The notes under the pieces: generated by a model
Told to the model about the DNA's origin: nothing
The model's database searches: none
What the model saw: only the letters and a program-made list of their open reading frames with translations
Shown here: positions 12,006-21,089 of the stretch, in pieces
Layout: each line of letters begins with the position of its first letter
Position numbering within the stretch: position 1 is the stretch's first letter
Source: Galbula dea
Taxonomy: Eukaryota; Chordata; Aves; Piciformes; Galbulidae
DNA length: 64,000 nt
Assembly: GCA_013399015.1 (NCBI GenBank)
Contig: VWZX01006702.1
Location: 1,864,462-1,928,461 of the forward strand
Reading direction: 5' to 3'
Translations under genes and position numbers: made by a program

Positions 12006-12170
12006 ATCTCCAGCACTAGATGTTTCAGAAGAAGGAGGTATCAGAAGCCTGCCACAAGTTTCAACAGAGAAAGAGAAGAAGAGCCTAAGCGAACAACAAA
12101 AGTTACTCCAAATGAACAAGGAACGACTTAAAAGTCTGTTTGGTGAAGCAGGAGTCTCTTCAGAGAAAAT
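12006..12170 (+). CDS. candidate internal exon on the plus strand, unrecognised
   Basis: A 165-bp segment bounded by CACAATTTAG|A and AAAAT|GTAAGTG, i.e. a usable acceptor and a near-consensus donor. Exactly one frame is open across it, with TGA just before the acceptor and TAA inside the donor. It would give 54 full codons with split codons at each end (1 base in, 2 bases out; length divisible by 3). The product is hydrophilic and helix-prone, including LSEQQKLLQMNKERLKSLFG. I do not recognise the family. It is antisense to ATXN10 intron 1; no companion exons were found. The opposite strand is also open (11988-12197) but has less protein-like composition. A-rich DNA can produce Lys/Glu-rich open frames by chance, so this stays tentative. 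Confidence 0.33.
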
Positions 12171-13129
12171 GTAAGTGTAACTTTTGTACTTAAGCATTTG
12201 TATACCACTGTAATTTGAGGGTGTTCTACAAAGGAATTTTAATTACAATCATCCTTCTGAACAAAAAACAATTCTCAAACTACCAAGAAGGAAAGGAAGT
12301 ATTTAGCTAACATTAAGAAACCAGTCGAGCATCATCTCACAGAACTGTTCCACAGCCATGCTTACAATCATTTTTAAAAACAATCTTCAAGATGACAAAG
12401 ATGAACATACAGATAAAAACAGCAGCTACAAGTATTTAGGATGTATTTTAGAAAAGGAAAATATTTTCCTTCCATAATGTTTCTTCCTAATTTTTAAATA
12501 TTAATCTATAAAACTAGCAAAGTGCTTGCTAAGTGGCTTTTAGATTGCAAAGCAGTTTCTATTGTTAGCATGCCCTGAACCTAACTCAGAACTGCTCCGT
12601 GGATATTACACAAGCTTCTATTTCCTATGTTTTGTTGCCTAAGAGAGGATCTTCACAATTTGCCACTGCCACCTGCCCTTGATTTCACCAACAAGTATTC
12701 TGCAGGAATACAAAAGGAAGCAGAAGGGTACAGCAGCCAGACAAGGAAAACATGCACAATTTCTTGTTAATTCAAAACAGAGTCAAAATTCATGTACCCA
12801 TGCCAACAGGAAGATCACCGTCACTCCATCTAAGACCTAAGTGCTTGATTGTTAAAAAAAAGGAAATGATACAAGATAGCACCCTAGCGAATACAGAGTT
12901 AGAAACATTAACGCAACTGTTCAAAAGGTAAGGGCTTCAAAAATCATGAAATCAGTCAGGAATTATGCAAACAATCCAGAAGTTTACAATTCTGCATTTC
13001 CACTCTGTGTTTGAGATACCTACACATTTCAGTCCAATAAGCAGAGTTCCTAAAAAGCCTTTAAAATATTTATCTGCACAATATTCCTGGTAATAGAATA
13101 AAGCCATTTTCTTCCTCTTGTGGATTACT

Positions 13130-13235
13130 AATGCAAGCATGAAGACATGAAGTTATCTGCTCAACAGCACAGGAAGTCTCCACAGAGCTGAATTCAGGTC
13201 TCCCAAATTCCACACCACGGTCTCATAGTTGGGGT
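13130..13235 (+). mobile_element. MIR-like (CORE-SINE) relic
   Basis: GAAGTTATCTGCTCAACAGCACAGGAAGTCTCCACAGAGCTG followed by AATTCAGGTCTCCCAAATTCC lines up with the conserved core and 3' part of MIR (GACTTGCCCAAGGTCACAC ... GCAGAGCTGGGA ... CAGGTCTCC), given here in short pieces. Heavily decayed, as expected of an amniote-wide old SINE. Confidence 0.55.
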
Positions 13236-14836
13236 ATTATTTCCTCACCTTATTTTCTTCAGAATTACAGACCACTAGAACCCGTATTTTTAAATTATGT
13301 TGTTTCCACAAGCACTGAACAATCACATAATAACAAGAGAATTGTCAGTTAATATCACAACTTTAAATAACAAACACCAATTGGGTTGTGGCTTCTAGTT
13401 CAACAGCACCAAAACCAGCATTTTCCACAGTTTATTGCTTAAGTTGCTCTCAGATATGTTCTGTCACTTCCTATAGGATGTAACCTAACACAACAGCTTT
13501 GACCTTCCAAAAGGGCAATTAGTGTCTCTCTTCCAGTCACCTGCACCCACAAAACTTGGCTATCTTAGGGAGTATCTACTCCTTTGTCAAGCACACTGGC
13601 AGAAGTTTCCAGGAGGAAGGCAAGAAACAGGCAAAGAAAGTATCAGCACGTAAGCCCAAAGTTTGCACAGCTCCCTCCGTGTTCTTAAGAGAAATTGAAA
13701 TGAACACCAGAAGGTCTCCTGAACACACAAAGATCATGAAAGGATCCTAACCCTCCAACTTTTAAGTGTGCATTTAATGAACAAAATTAGGATTTGGAAC
13801 TCAAATAAAAACCTAATAAATAATTTTTTTTAAAACCCCACAGTCTTATACTAATCTAAAATGGCTGATTTCTTCATTCTTAGGTTTAATAATCTTCAAA
13901 CTGCTAGAAGTGAGAACAAGCTTCGCATCAACCTATGCCTCCTCTCATCTTCCAGAAGAGCAAAAACCATTACTCTAAGCCCAGCTGCACAGCTGAACCT
14001 CTGCACGCCCAACCTTTGCTAAGGCCCATAGTGTGCTATTGCACAGGTCCCCCCGACCTTACAGGCACACCAACACTCCACGCTGGCCCTTTCCTTTCTC
14101 CAGCAACCCCACGTTTTCTCTATCCTAAAGCCACTAAAGGGCATTAGACCATTCCTTCCACTGCAGCCACCCTGGCCATTCCGCTGAGCAAGCACATGCC
14201 CACTTCTCACTAAGGCCTAAAGGCCTACAAACACTACCCTCATCTCAATGCCTTAGCACCACACAAGCATGAGACTGCCGCCCTGCAAGGCCTCACTCAG
14301 GCACATCTTACCCATTTCTAGCTACCTTGCAGGGTACACCGTGGCTTTCTACCCCACAGTGACCTCTCTCACGGCTACAACCCACCTAAACATTCCTGCT
14401 GAGGAGACCAACTGCTGTCATCCACGACGGGGAGATGCAAAGCTTTCCTTCCCACCCGGGGCCTGCCATAGTCATAGGGACACAAGCAGATTGTCAGTCT
14501 CCTCATGGGACCCCCAAGGGAAAGGAGTGGAGAAGGCACAGGTCACCCCCACTGGCCCCAGGCCCTGCAGGTGACTCTCAGGCCCCACACGAACAGCGTC
14601 GGGGAGGGGGAGAAGGGACGACGACGACACACACATTTCACAGCAAGAACTTGAGCCTCTTTTCTATGCTCACTGAGGACTGTGGAGCCGCCGGCCCACA
14701 GCGCACACCCGCAGCCCAGGCACGCCCTGCCTGCCAGCACAACCGACCACCGAAACCCGCGGGCACCACGGCTTTCCGCGGCCAGCGCTCCCTCCCCCGG
14801 CCCACGTGGACGCGGCCGGCCCCTCCTCCCCGCTAC

Positions 14837-15120
14837 CTCGGCTGCACCTCCCGGAACAGGCCCGCCAGCTCCCGCACGCTCTGCAGGCGGGCCTCTGGCG
14901 CGACAGCCACAGCACGACCCAACCGCGCCGCCGCAGCAGGTAGCTCTGCCGCCGCCATCGCCTTGCCCCGACGCGGGCCCGCGACAGCCACAGCACGACC
15001 CAACCGCGCCGCCGCAGCAGGTAGCTCTGCCGCCGCCATCGCCTTGCCCCGACGCGGGCCCGCGACAGCCACAGCACGACCCAACCGCGCCGCCGCAGCA
15101 GGTAGCTCTGCCGCCGCCAT
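14837..15120 (-). CDS. ATXN10: ataxin-10, coding exon 1 (with triplicated start region)
   Basis: First coding exon of ataxin-10, a cytoplasmic armadillo-type repeat protein linked to neuronal survival, cytokinesis and cilia (family knowledge). The unique part reads PEARLQSVRELAGLFREVQP, which parallels the human segment around LRALTALFKEQ. The exon ends at a GAG|GTAGCG donor, leaving two bases (AG) that join A from exon 2 to make Arg. Upstream of the unique part an 81-bp unit occurs three times, so three in-frame ATGs (codon positions 15118-15120, 15037-15039, 14956-14958) share the same context, G at -3 and G at +4. Starting at the innermost ATG gives 40 residues plus the split Arg, close to the human length. 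The outermost adds 54 residues rich in Ala, Arg and Gly. I give the longest reading; which ATG is used cannot be told. The CpG island location fits a housekeeping promoter. Identity is firm because exons 2 and 3 continue it in phase. Confidence 0.88.
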
Positions 15121-15141
15121 CGCCTTGCCCCGACGCGGGCC
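14900..15141. repeat. 81-bp tandem repeat, three copies, spanning the ATXN10 start codon
   Basis: Copies at 14900-14980, 14981-15061 and 15062-15141 look identical base for base; the third lacks only the last base. Each unit, read on the minus strand, contains the codons for GPRRGKA (5' UTR-derived), then ATG, then 19 further codons to AVAVA. The 81-bp length keeps the reading frame. The perfect identity suggests a recent expansion, a polymorphic minisatellite, or an assembly artefact. Confidence 0.95.
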
Positions 15142-15161
15142 AGCTCCGCCCCCCGCGGCGC

Positions 15162-15195
15162 GGAAATGGCGGCGGCGCGGAAATGGCGGCGGCGC
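15162..15195. repeat. 17-bp direct duplication carrying a YY1-type motif
   Basis: GGAAATGGCGGCGGCGC is present twice in a row at 15162-15178 and 15179-15195. Each copy carries AAATGGCGGC, close to the YY1 consensus AANATGGCGGC. A third, perfect match AAAATGGCGGC is at 15249-15259. All three are in the plus orientation, opposite to ATXN10. Confidence 0.85.
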
Positions 15196-15249
15196 GGCTC
15201 CGTTGGACGGGCGGCGCGACTTGCACGGCCGGCTTGGGGCCTGGCAGGA

Positions 15250-15442
15250 AAATGGCGGCGTCCCACCTAGCCTCAGGGGCCGTGAAACCTCGTCTTTTAT
15301 ACTCGTGAGATAAGCTCACAATGGGGACAGCTTTCGATTCCGCCTCCGCCCCCCATCAACGAGCAGGGTGAAGGCTGGCTGAGCAAGACAGACATCAAGC
15401 GTCCCATCTTCTTTTGGAGATGCCTGCCTTAGAATGGTCCAG
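15250..15442 (+). other. candidate first exon of a divergent plus-strand transcript
   Basis: At 15440-15450 the plus strand reads CAG|GTAAGTAT, a full-consensus 5' splice site, just outside the CpG island and about 180 bases after a perfect YY1 motif in the same orientation. This is the layout expected of a spliced divergent lncRNA from a bidirectional promoter. No matching acceptor or coding potential was identified. Plus-strand AATAAA signals at 15504-15509 and 15799-15804 could instead end a short promoter-upstream RNA. The start is a guess. Confidence 0.28.
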
Positions 15443-16019
15443 GTAAGTATTTCAGTACCTTGTAAACGTGGATGAAAATGCATGTCTATACATCGGGAGA
15501 AAAAATAAAGCTTCCCATCAATAAAGAGTTAATCGTGGCCAAATAACTATAGAAAGCTTCATTGAATGGGAACTAAACTAAATTTACCAAAGATACCTGA
15601 CGGAACCTGAAAGCAGTACTTCCAACAGAAAGCATGTGGCAGAAAACACCCACCTGTGATTAATTTCTCCCCATTCACACCTTTTCGCCATGTTTTCCCA
15701 TGTGTCCCTGGCACCCGAAGCTGTAGAAAAAGTGCCTGGCACTGTGGGGAGCTAGCCCCTCCATTGCTGGTGTCTGAAGAATGTATCCTTCTTTTAGAAA
15801 TAAACTTGCACGTCTTGGGTTACTAGTGGGACAGACTTAATTCATTGTGTCTGCTTTCAAACTTCTTTTGTACAATAGTAAGTGCCATTTCCAGGCCTTT
15901 TCCTGGTAGTTATTGTGTATTACTAATGCACAACCAACCATATCTGTACAGCTCTATAACAAAAATAGCTTCAAGTAACAAGATGAAATTAAGTAAAAGA
16001 TGTCAGGCAAGTTTCCTTG
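15443..16019. other. intergenic, promoter flank
   Basis: Between the CpG island and the first upstream CR1. Holds two plus-strand AATAAA signals (15504-15509, 15799-15804). No coding content seen. Confidence 0.6.
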
Positions 16020-17470
16020 CAATCACAGAATTATAGAATGTCCTGAGTTGGAAGGGACCCACAAGGATCATGGCGTCAACTCCTGTCTATGCACAGGACA
16101 ACCATGTAAAATCAATCAATCGATCAATTGCACCATGTGTCTAAGAGCATTGTCCAAATGCTTCCTGAATTCTGTCAGGCTTGACTCTGTGACTCCTTCC
16201 CACGGGAAGTGCTCCACCACCTTCTAGGTTAAGAACCTTTTCTTAATATCCAACCTAAACCTCCCCTGGCAGAACTTCATGCCATTCCCTTGGGTCCTGG
16301 AGCTGGTCCCCAGAGGGAAGAGATCAGCTCCTGTCCCTCCACTCCCCCTCATGAAGAAGTTAAGAGACCACGATGAGGTCTCCCTTTAGTCTTCTCTTCT
16401 CCAGGCTGAACAAAACAAGTGTCTTTGGCAGTTCCTCAGATGACTTCCCCTCTAGACCCTTTCACCATCTTCATGGCCCTCCTCTGGTTGCTTTCCAACA
16501 GCTTCATATCCTTCCTATATTGTGGTGCCCAAAACTAACATAGTACTTGAGGTGAGGCTGCCATAACGTAGAGTAGAGTAAAACTATCTAGCCCTCGACT
16601 AGCTAACAATGCAGTGCCTGATGCACCCCAGGACATGGTTGGCCCTTTTGGCTGCCAAGTCACACTGCTGACTCTTATTCAAGTTCCTCTCAACCAAAAC
16701 CCCTGTATCCTTCTCTGTGGGGCTGCTCTTCAGCCTCTTGTTCCCCAATCTCTAGGTACATCCAGGGTTGCCCTATCCCAGGTCCAAAATTCAGCACTTG
16801 TCCTTTTTAAAACTTCATGTAGTTGGAGATTGTCAAGCCCCCTAATTTGTCCAGATCTCTCTTCAGGGCCTTTCTGCCTTCCAGGGAATCAACAGCTCCT
16901 CCCAATTCTGTGTCATCAGCAAACTTACTTAGTACACCTTCCGGTCCAGTGTCCAAGTTGTTTATGAACATATTGAAGAGCACTGGATCCCTGTGGAACC
17001 TCACTAGTAACTGGATGCCAGCCTGAGGTAACCCCTTTTATTATAACCCTTTCAGCCCAACCCAGGAGCCAGTTGTTGAACCATCACATGATGTACTCAT
17101 CTAGCTGTATGCTGGACATTTTGTCCAGAAGGATACTGTGAAAGACAGTATTGAAGGCTTTACTGAAATCCAAAAAGATTACATTTACATCAGCTGGTCT
17201 CCCTTGATCGACCAGTCAGGTAACCTCGTCATAAAAGAAAATTTTGTTGAGCAGGACTTTACCCTCGTGAACCCATGCTGGCTGTGACCAGTGGCTGCAT
17301 TGTCTTTCAGACGTTTTTTCAATAACTCTGAGGATTACCTTCTCCATGACTTTACCGGGTACAGAAGTAGGACTAACAGGCCTGTCATCCCTGTTGCCCT
17401 TCTTGAAATCGGACTACATTTGCCATCTTCCAGTTGATTAGGACCTCCTCAGATTCCCACCAGTGTTCTT
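16020..17470 (-). mobile_element. CR1 LINE fragment with reverse transcriptase remnant, inverted
   Basis: About 1.45 kb. It begins on the plus strand with AATCACAGAATTATAGAATG (3' end of the element) and extends leftwards into ORF2. The minus-strand translation near 16807-17004 keeps VLFNMFINNLD and FADDTELGG, the reverse transcriptase active-site region with the Asp-Asp pair. Stops and frameshifts break the frame, so it is inactive. It lies about 0.7 kb upstream of the ATXN10 CpG island. Confidence 0.92.
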
Positions 17471-19439
17471 CCTCCTGAAAGTTCCTGTTACTTTTAATGC
17501 CTGTTCATGAATAAAGAGTAATTTATTTCAAATGCAGTGAAACTAGAGACAAGGAATAGCGAAACATCAGAAGCGTCCTGCCTGGGGCTAATCATGATGT
17601 GGCCAACAGTGATGACTGCAGGGAAGATACAGCTGTGGCATGTGACAACAATGTTCTGCATGTTCTCGCTGACCACAGATTTAACTGGTCTGGGCAACCA
17701 GCAGATAACAACTTCAATGATGGGAGAAGTAGAGTGCCCTAAAATCCAACAAGGTAGTCACATGTGCTCTGTGAAAATTATCTGCAAACATATAATTTTG
17801 TATCGTACCTTTTCGTATCCTACCTTGTTAGGGAAGGGATTCACCTTGCCCAGCAGTCTCATTTAACTCACTGTCTTCATCTTTTAGCTGACATTTTGCA
17901 TGTCTTCTGTCAAGCACAAATACTGTAAGCAACATTTTTTTACTTACCCCTCATAAACACATCAGTTTAGGGATTCTTGTTAAAACACCTGATGTTTTAA
18001 GGTGTCCATTAACCAGATTTACTCCATTAAGTATACAGATTTTTCATGTAGCGTGTTGATGAGTTACATTGCAAAATATTTCAGATCGAATAGCTGAAAA
18101 TAGACTAGACCATAGATGCCCACGACATCAGTATGGGGATGCATTAGCTCCCTCATTCAAACAAGTACATTATTAAGGCTTTGTCTTAACCTCAGCTGAC
18201 ATAAAGGAAGACAGAAGTAACTCCTGCTTACGCAGGGGCAAGGTTAGATAGCATACAGCAGCACCATGTGTAAATATTTTCTTTCTAAGAACACTTAGAA
18301 AGAAGTGCAGAACAGAAAGGTCTTTCTTTTTGTGGCCACCTTAGCAGAGCCCTGATCTTAGTGATATCTTCCTTCAACAACTTCCATAGGCCAGCTGCAT
18401 CCTGTTCAGACTTACTACCCATTTCATCAAACGCCTCCTCAATAAGTGTTATGACTGCTCGTGGATCCTTGTGAAAAATAGTTTTGCCTATATATATAAT
18501 CTCTTTTGAATTTTATTTTTTTGTTCCTTAACAGCCACAGTGTTTTGAGTTTTCCTCATTTTAGTCTTTCCATGCTTGCATTCATTCTCAACAGCATACT
18601 CAAAACTACCTCTTTTTCAAGGCTATGCAATATTTTGAGATAGGCTTCTCATAAGGGAGTTTTACAGGATCTCAAGCATATCAATTATAGAATTCAGTAA
18701 TTTTTTACCAGGTTACTCACAGATGTTTATTGTGAGCTCATCTGATTGCTCGATTCAGTGAACACAGACAGATCACTTAAAGATCCAATTTTATCCCCCA
18801 AAGAGTTTACAATCTAAATGGCATTCATTCTTCTTAGCACAGATTTAAATAACTACAAGAAGGGAAATGAGCCACCTAGAGCTGACTGCTCCATCTGAAA
18901 ATAAAATGATGCAGAATCTATTTCTAAGAGTTCTGCATCAAAGTAAGAGGCCTCATAAGTCTCATGAGGCACTGGAGTTTGAAGCTGGCCTCAGACAAAG
19001 CTCCACCCCAGCTGAGACTCTGGAGGGAGAGAGTTGCCCCCTTTCAGCAAGTGCTGACTTTGCAGGAGGCAAAGCAGGTCAAAGACTTTGAATCAGTCGC
19101 ATCTCAAATGTTGAGAGATGGTCAGTCGTTCTCATCACAACACGTATGCTACCTTTGCCCTTTTTTTTTATTGGAGGTAACTTCCATCAGAAGATAAAAT
19201 TTGGGCTCTGGAAAAAGTTACCTTACACTGAAGAAGCAAATCCCACACCATGTTATATTTCCGGCATAAATATTAGTTTTCTGTCTCTTACTTTGGGCCT
19301 GTATTAGATTAAGTATGACTTGGGCCACAGAGCTTTGAAGCTGTAGACCAAAGCTTTTATTTTTGGTCTAGTGTTTAATAAGATCCAGTGAAATTGATTG
19401 ATGCTCTCAGGAAAATGCTTTTGATTGGCCTTTGTTGCT

Positions 19440-19545
19440 GAGCAGTGAGCCCCACAGCAGTTCCACTGTGGAGCACACCATACCCTCATGCCAGTCCTCA
19501 GTTTCCCCTTTTCAGCAGGCAAATTACAGTAATTGGCCAAGGACT
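19440..19545 (-). mobile_element. possible MIR-like relic, inverted
   Basis: CCAGTCCTCAGTTTCCCCTTTT is the reverse complement of the MIR segment AAAAGGGGAAACTGAGG. The flanks match poorly, so the assignment is weak. Confidence 0.3.
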
Positions 19546-21063
19546 TGTGAACACCTGTGTTGAGATGAGGAACAGCACATCTGAGAGGAGATAGCACGAT
19601 CTTCTTAACCACCAGAGGTGGAACACAAAACAGCTTTTAAATTTTTTGAAGGTATCCCAAGAGCAATGAAGAAATTGACACTGCAGACTTCCTTAATCCC
19701 AGGAATAGTTACTGCAGTCTCAAGCCAACAACTCCAGAGATTATTTGGCTTCAGATGAAATTTTACACATTTGTCCAGGGTCTATAAAAGAGCAGTTGCA
19801 TTTGATGTTGAGATGTATGTGTCACTCCTTTGTTATGTAACAGCAGAAATAAATTTAATTCTTCAAAAGTGAAAAGTCCCTCTGTCTAGAAATAAAGCCT
19901 GCAAAGTCCTGGAGGAGATGTTCAAAGCACTTGCAGTTTGTCATGGAAATGAATGGTATCTTCCAAGAAGTAAATATGGATGAAACACTGCCCACTGTAC
20001 AGCTGTCAGGCTTAGAATCACTGCAGATACTTTCACCTCATTTGTTAGATGCAATCCAACTTCCAGAGTGAATAAGGAATTTACTAACTGTCATCTGCCC
20101 TTCACAAAGGCTTTAAGCCACATCTGCATGGAGTGCTTTTGTCTGGGTCAGCATCATCATGATACTGTTGGGCAATTGCACAAGCGTATAGAAGGACACT
20201 ATCCTTGCCCTGCTCATCTGGATCACAGAGACATGACTTTGGGTATCTGGTACCCAAAGTCTAGTTCCTTCGCAACCTGGGCTATTTCATAGTAAATGAT
20301 TTAGCCTCATTCATGCACCAGTTGATTTATATTATGCAGAAATTAATGCAGAGTTTTGGTCTGGCATGGCAGGAAATCCAGCTGCATGGTAAGAAGGTGG
20401 GTGCTAAGTTAAAGGAGGCTATACGTATGCTAACTTATATAGTCCTGCACTTTGCTGTGTGTAAGGGACACAGAGATTGTCTTACAGATCAGCAGTGTGT
20501 GTGAGCCCTGAGAGCCTGAGGGCTGCATGCAGCCCTGCTTCATTGTCTCTTCACTTCTCTAGCATTCTGTTTTTAAACAGTACTGACCAGGAACTACCCA
20601 TGGAAGGGTCATTCTTTTTGTCTGCTTGTCATTATCTTTGCCCTTGGCAACATCTGCCTCCAAGGACGGGCAAAGCTTGTGCTGTTTTACCACCTCCTCC
20701 CTTTCCATATCCCAGCCCACACACACTGTGTGTGGCTCTGCCTGCACCTTCCATGCATTTCTCAGCTGCTACCTCGCCTGTCATCCGTCTGAAAATACCT
20801 CTTGGGCTGCTTGACCTTTGGATGCAATATGGCTGAGCATCCTCTAGAGATCCTAACAAGTGCCTTTCTCTGCCTGCCTTTTCACTGGCTCCCTCCCTTG
20901 CAGCAGCAACCTCTCCCCCTCCAGTTGGTTTGTAGCTGTGACAAGAAGCGATTGTCATACTGTGAGGGCACAATCAAAGCAAAAACCTTGGCCAGGGAGA
21001 GGCCTCCTTCATTTTAGAAATTTATTCTCATGGATAGAGAATCTCCCTATTACAAGGCTGGAC

Positions 21064-21089
21064 ATTAAATCCCACGTTTGGGATTTAAT
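21064..21089. repeat. perfect 11-bp inverted repeat with 4-base loop
   Basis: ATTAAATCCCA, loop CGTT, TGGGATTTAAT. It could form a hairpin in DNA or RNA. No context explains it. Confidence 0.8.

Larger units (their letters stand above)
11219..14836 (-). other. ATXN10: ATXN10 intron 1
   Basis: Runs from the GTAGCG donor of exon 1 to the ATTTATTTCAG acceptor of exon 2, about 3.6 kb. It contains a sense-oriented CR1 relic (11338-11775), a plus-strand candidate exon (12006-12170), a MIR-like SINE relic (about 13130-13235), and C-rich sequence grading into the CpG island from about 14000 rightwards. Confidence 0.85.
14550..15360. promoter_or_regulatory. ATXN10: CpG island / ATXN10 promoter
   Basis: The only long CpG-dense, GC-rich block in the window. 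It spans ATXN10 exon 1 and its upstream flank. It contains a CCGCCCCC GC box (about 15146-15153), three YY1-type ATGGCGGC motifs (15164-15173, 15181-15190, 15249-15259), an E-box CACGTG (14803-14808, inside intron 1) and two tandem duplications. There is no TATA box in the usual place, as is normal for such promoters. The transcription start is probably within about 15140-15270. Several long overlapping open frames on both strands here are artefacts of GC richness. Confidence 0.88.

Noticed and set aside
13556..13750. Plus-strand 64-codon basic frame in ATXN10 intron 1
   Set aside because: No splice context, and composition tracks local A-rich DNA; weaker than the 12006-12170 candidate.
1..15120. 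ATTCT pentanucleotide repeat of the kind expanded in human SCA10
   Set aside because: None seen; in human it lies in intron 9, which would be outside this window.
14435..15319. Long overlapping open frames of 198-292 codons on both strands in the CpG island
   Set aside because: They arise from GC-rich, stop-poor repeat DNA. Only the ATXN10 exon 1 frame continues in phase into a recognisable protein.
16807..17004. Frame with reverse transcriptase motif FADD as a host gene
   Set aside because: It is a piece of a broken CR1 element; flanking sequence is CR1 throughout.
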